In this document: piece after piece, positions 62,846-64,000 of the stretch
Layout of the letters: each line of letters opens with the position of its first letter
Position numbering within the stretch: position 1 is the stretch's first letter
DNA from: G963923945 sp965199175
GTDB lineage: Bacteria > Pseudomonadota > Alphaproteobacteria > G963923945
Direction of reading: 5' to 3'
NCBI GenBank assembly: GCA_965199175.1
Contig: OZ240684.1
Coordinates: 1,116,001-1,180,000 of the forward strand
Length of the DNA stretch: 64,000 nt
The notes under the pieces: generated by a model
What the model saw: only the letters and a program-made list of their open reading frames with translations
Databases searched by the model: none
What the model was told of the DNA's origin: nothing
Position numbers and translations under genes: made by a program

Positions 62846-62905
62846 ACATCGGTCACAAAATCACCTGGATCACAAAAATCACACCGGGTCACAAAAATCA
62901 CCGGC
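62846..62905. repeat. degenerate 18-20-bp tandem repeat
   Basis: The core gtcacaaaaatcacc recurs at about 62852, 62870 and 62888 with a variable connector. It is the third repeat in the same spacer. Confidence 0.75.
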
Positions 62906-63082
62906 CATAAAAATGATCATTTTATGATCTTCACCCTCCCCGCTTATCTTTCTGCCAGCACTCCGCCGCCTTGATTCTGGTTGGGAAAAATCAGGGTTTT
63001 ACCAATAAGCAGACACCAACATCAGGTCAGAGAACCCGCATCTGCTGGCTCAATGACCGTAGATCAACGGCTGCGGACCCAA

Positions 63083-63595
63083 CTACTGTACAAAGGTAAC
63101 AGCGCGACGGTTGGCAGCGTGAGCGGCTTCTGTAGAGCCAGGAACAGCCGGACGCTCCTTCCCGTAGCTAATGGTCAGAATACGATCAGGATTAACACCG
63201 GATGCAACCAGAAAATCCTTAACAGAATTGGCTCTCCGGGCACCCAGAGCGAGGTTATATTCCCGCGTTCCCCGTTCATCACAATAACCACCAATCACCA
63301 CCTGGACACTGGGGTATTGCTTCATCCATTGGGCCTGCGCCTCCAGAATCGGCACATAATCGTCACGTATGGTGTATTTATCGAAGTCAAAATACACTTT
63401 ATCACCGATATTAATATCCAGGTAATCCTGGCTCATCGGATCGGGCGAAAAGTTCTCAACCTGATAACCCAACTGGCCGCCCGCATTATCTCCCATCATC
63501 GTGTCAGCTCCCCCCGAACCGGCCATCTGGGAAGATGATTCACATGCTGCAACCAATGAAACAGCAGCGAGAAAGCCTAAAATTTTGATTCGCAT
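63083..63595 (-). CDS. pal: peptidoglycan-associated lipoprotein Pal
   Basis: An outer-membrane lipoprotein of the Tol-Pal system that binds peptidoglycan. From the ATG at 63595 (GGGGAC upstream) the protein has 170 residues. The signal has lipobox VAAC at about 14-17. The OmpA-like domain shows VYFDFDKYTIRDD, GGYCDERGTREYNLALGARRA and GKERPAVPG. The frame's earlier ATG at 63649 is rejected. tolB lies upstream on the same strand. Confidence 0.95.
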   Translation of the reverse strand: MRIKILGFLAAVSLVAACESSSQMAGSGGADTMMGDNAGGQLGYQVENFSPDPMSQDYLDINIGDKVYFDFDKYTIRDDYVPILEAQAQWMKQYPSVQVVIGGYCDERGTREYNLALGARRANSVKDFLVASGVNPDRILTISYGKERPAVPGSTEAAHAANRRAVTFVQ

Positions 63596-63803
63596 CAATT
63601 CAGTCCCCTTCGTTTGGGTGCCCCCTGAAATAGAGAGTAAACACCTCAAATATCCTCAATACACTCACAAATTCGCATGCACAAATTCAACAGAGCCATA
63701 TCCTATAAGGCTATCACTCCTGCGTATCATTTGCCGCTGCATATCATTTCATGAGCAAAAAACCAAACTTAATTCACTCTTTTACAATTATAAATCCTGA
63801 ATA

Positions 63804-64000
63804 TCAAGGAATCAAGGGAGACCATGCCGGATCAGATGCCTCAAGAGGTGTGATGATCTCTTGTTGGTTGTATCCTGTCAGATCGATTTTGTGTAAACGT
63901 GTTTCCCCGCCATTGCCCTGGGCATCAGTCGGTTCCTTGCTGTAAAAAATCAAAACCCGCCCATTGGGAGACCAGCTCGGCCCTTCGACCAGAAAATTCT
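63804..64000 (-). CDS. tolB: 3' end of tolB, cut by window edge
   Basis: The last 65 codons of a minus-strand gene end at TGA 63804-63806. They read FLVEGPSWSPNGRVLIFYS ... RLHKIDLTGYNQQEII ... SDPAWSPL, which is the final beta-propeller blade of TolB, the periplasmic partner of Pal. Position just upstream of pal supports this. The rest lies outside the window. The tolB-pal spacer (208 bp) is free of genes. Confidence 0.93.
   Translation of the reverse strand, partial: NFLVEGPSWSPNGRVLIFYSKEPTDAQGNGGETRLHKIDLTGYNQQEIITPLEASDPAWSPLIP

Larger units (their letters stand above)
62395..63082. other. 688-bp repeat-filled spacer inside the tol-pal cluster
   Basis: No gene seen. It carries three tandem repeats: 18 bp (62480-62533), 17 bp (62765-62815) and a degenerate 18-20-bp series built on the word tcacaaaaatcac (about 62846-62905). 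A 106-codon minus-strand frame across the first repeat gives an artificial RRHSLKRRHHFKRR pattern and is not called. Confidence 0.65.

Overview
This window looks like chromosomal DNA of an alphaproteobacterium, most likely from the Rhodospirillales or a neighbouring order. I infer this from conserved gene blocks: tolB-pal-cpoB-tilS-ftsH-folP-glmM, clpP-clpX-lon-hup, serC-hisZ-purA, sfsA-map-radC, argJ-mutT beside secA, and ETF-QO beside a uracil-DNA glycosylase and moaB. It carries almost entirely core genes of moderate GC. No intact phage, insertion sequence or CRISPR array was seen.

Layout. 1-6.2 kb: a truncated TPR lipoprotein, ETF-ubiquinone oxidoreductase, uracil-DNA glycosylase, moaB and a DUF2064 transferase. 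6.7-9.6 kb: two convergent soluble chemoreceptors. 9.9-13.8 kb: two methyltransferases, a nitrilase-family amidase, glutaredoxin and a ComF phosphoribosyltransferase. 13.8-16.1 kb: a methanethiol-oxidase-like protein with a SCO-type copper chaperone. 16.4-25.1 kb: mutT, argJ, secA, pyrD, a degenerate EAL protein and a HAD protein. 25.2-30.9 kb: purB, radC, map, sfsA, a MoCF-domain protein and a tiny membrane protein. 31-38.9 kb: tRNA-Leu(TAA), then the protein-quality-control block tig, clpP, clpX, lon, hup, then tRNA-Val(TAC). 38.9-40.2 kb: a gene-poor decayed stretch ending at tRNA-Leu(TAG), with a 118-bp tandem duplication and an integrase-like fragment. 40.2-49.7 kb: NAD(P)HX repair enzyme, bioB, a membrane protein and a pseudokinase-like protein, purA, hisZ, serC. 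49.8-56.5 kb: an SLC13-type transporter, thiC, thiD, glmM. 56.6-64 kb: folP, ftsH, tilS, cpoB, pal and the 3' end of tolB, all on the minus strand.

The most striking property is not a gene. Nearly every spacer holds its own short direct tandem repeat, usually 13-20 bp per unit (most often 15-18) in 2-8 copies, with a different sequence at each locus. Many units include the stop or start codon of the neighbouring gene. Inside genes the same kind of repeat occurs only with periods divisible by three and only in low-complexity segments. This looks like a pervasive slippage or template-duplication process shaping the intergenic DNA. Other points of interest are a kinase-like protein lacking both catalytic aspartates, a SCO protein with CX5C in place of CX3C, and the decayed region between tRNA-Val and tRNA-Leu.
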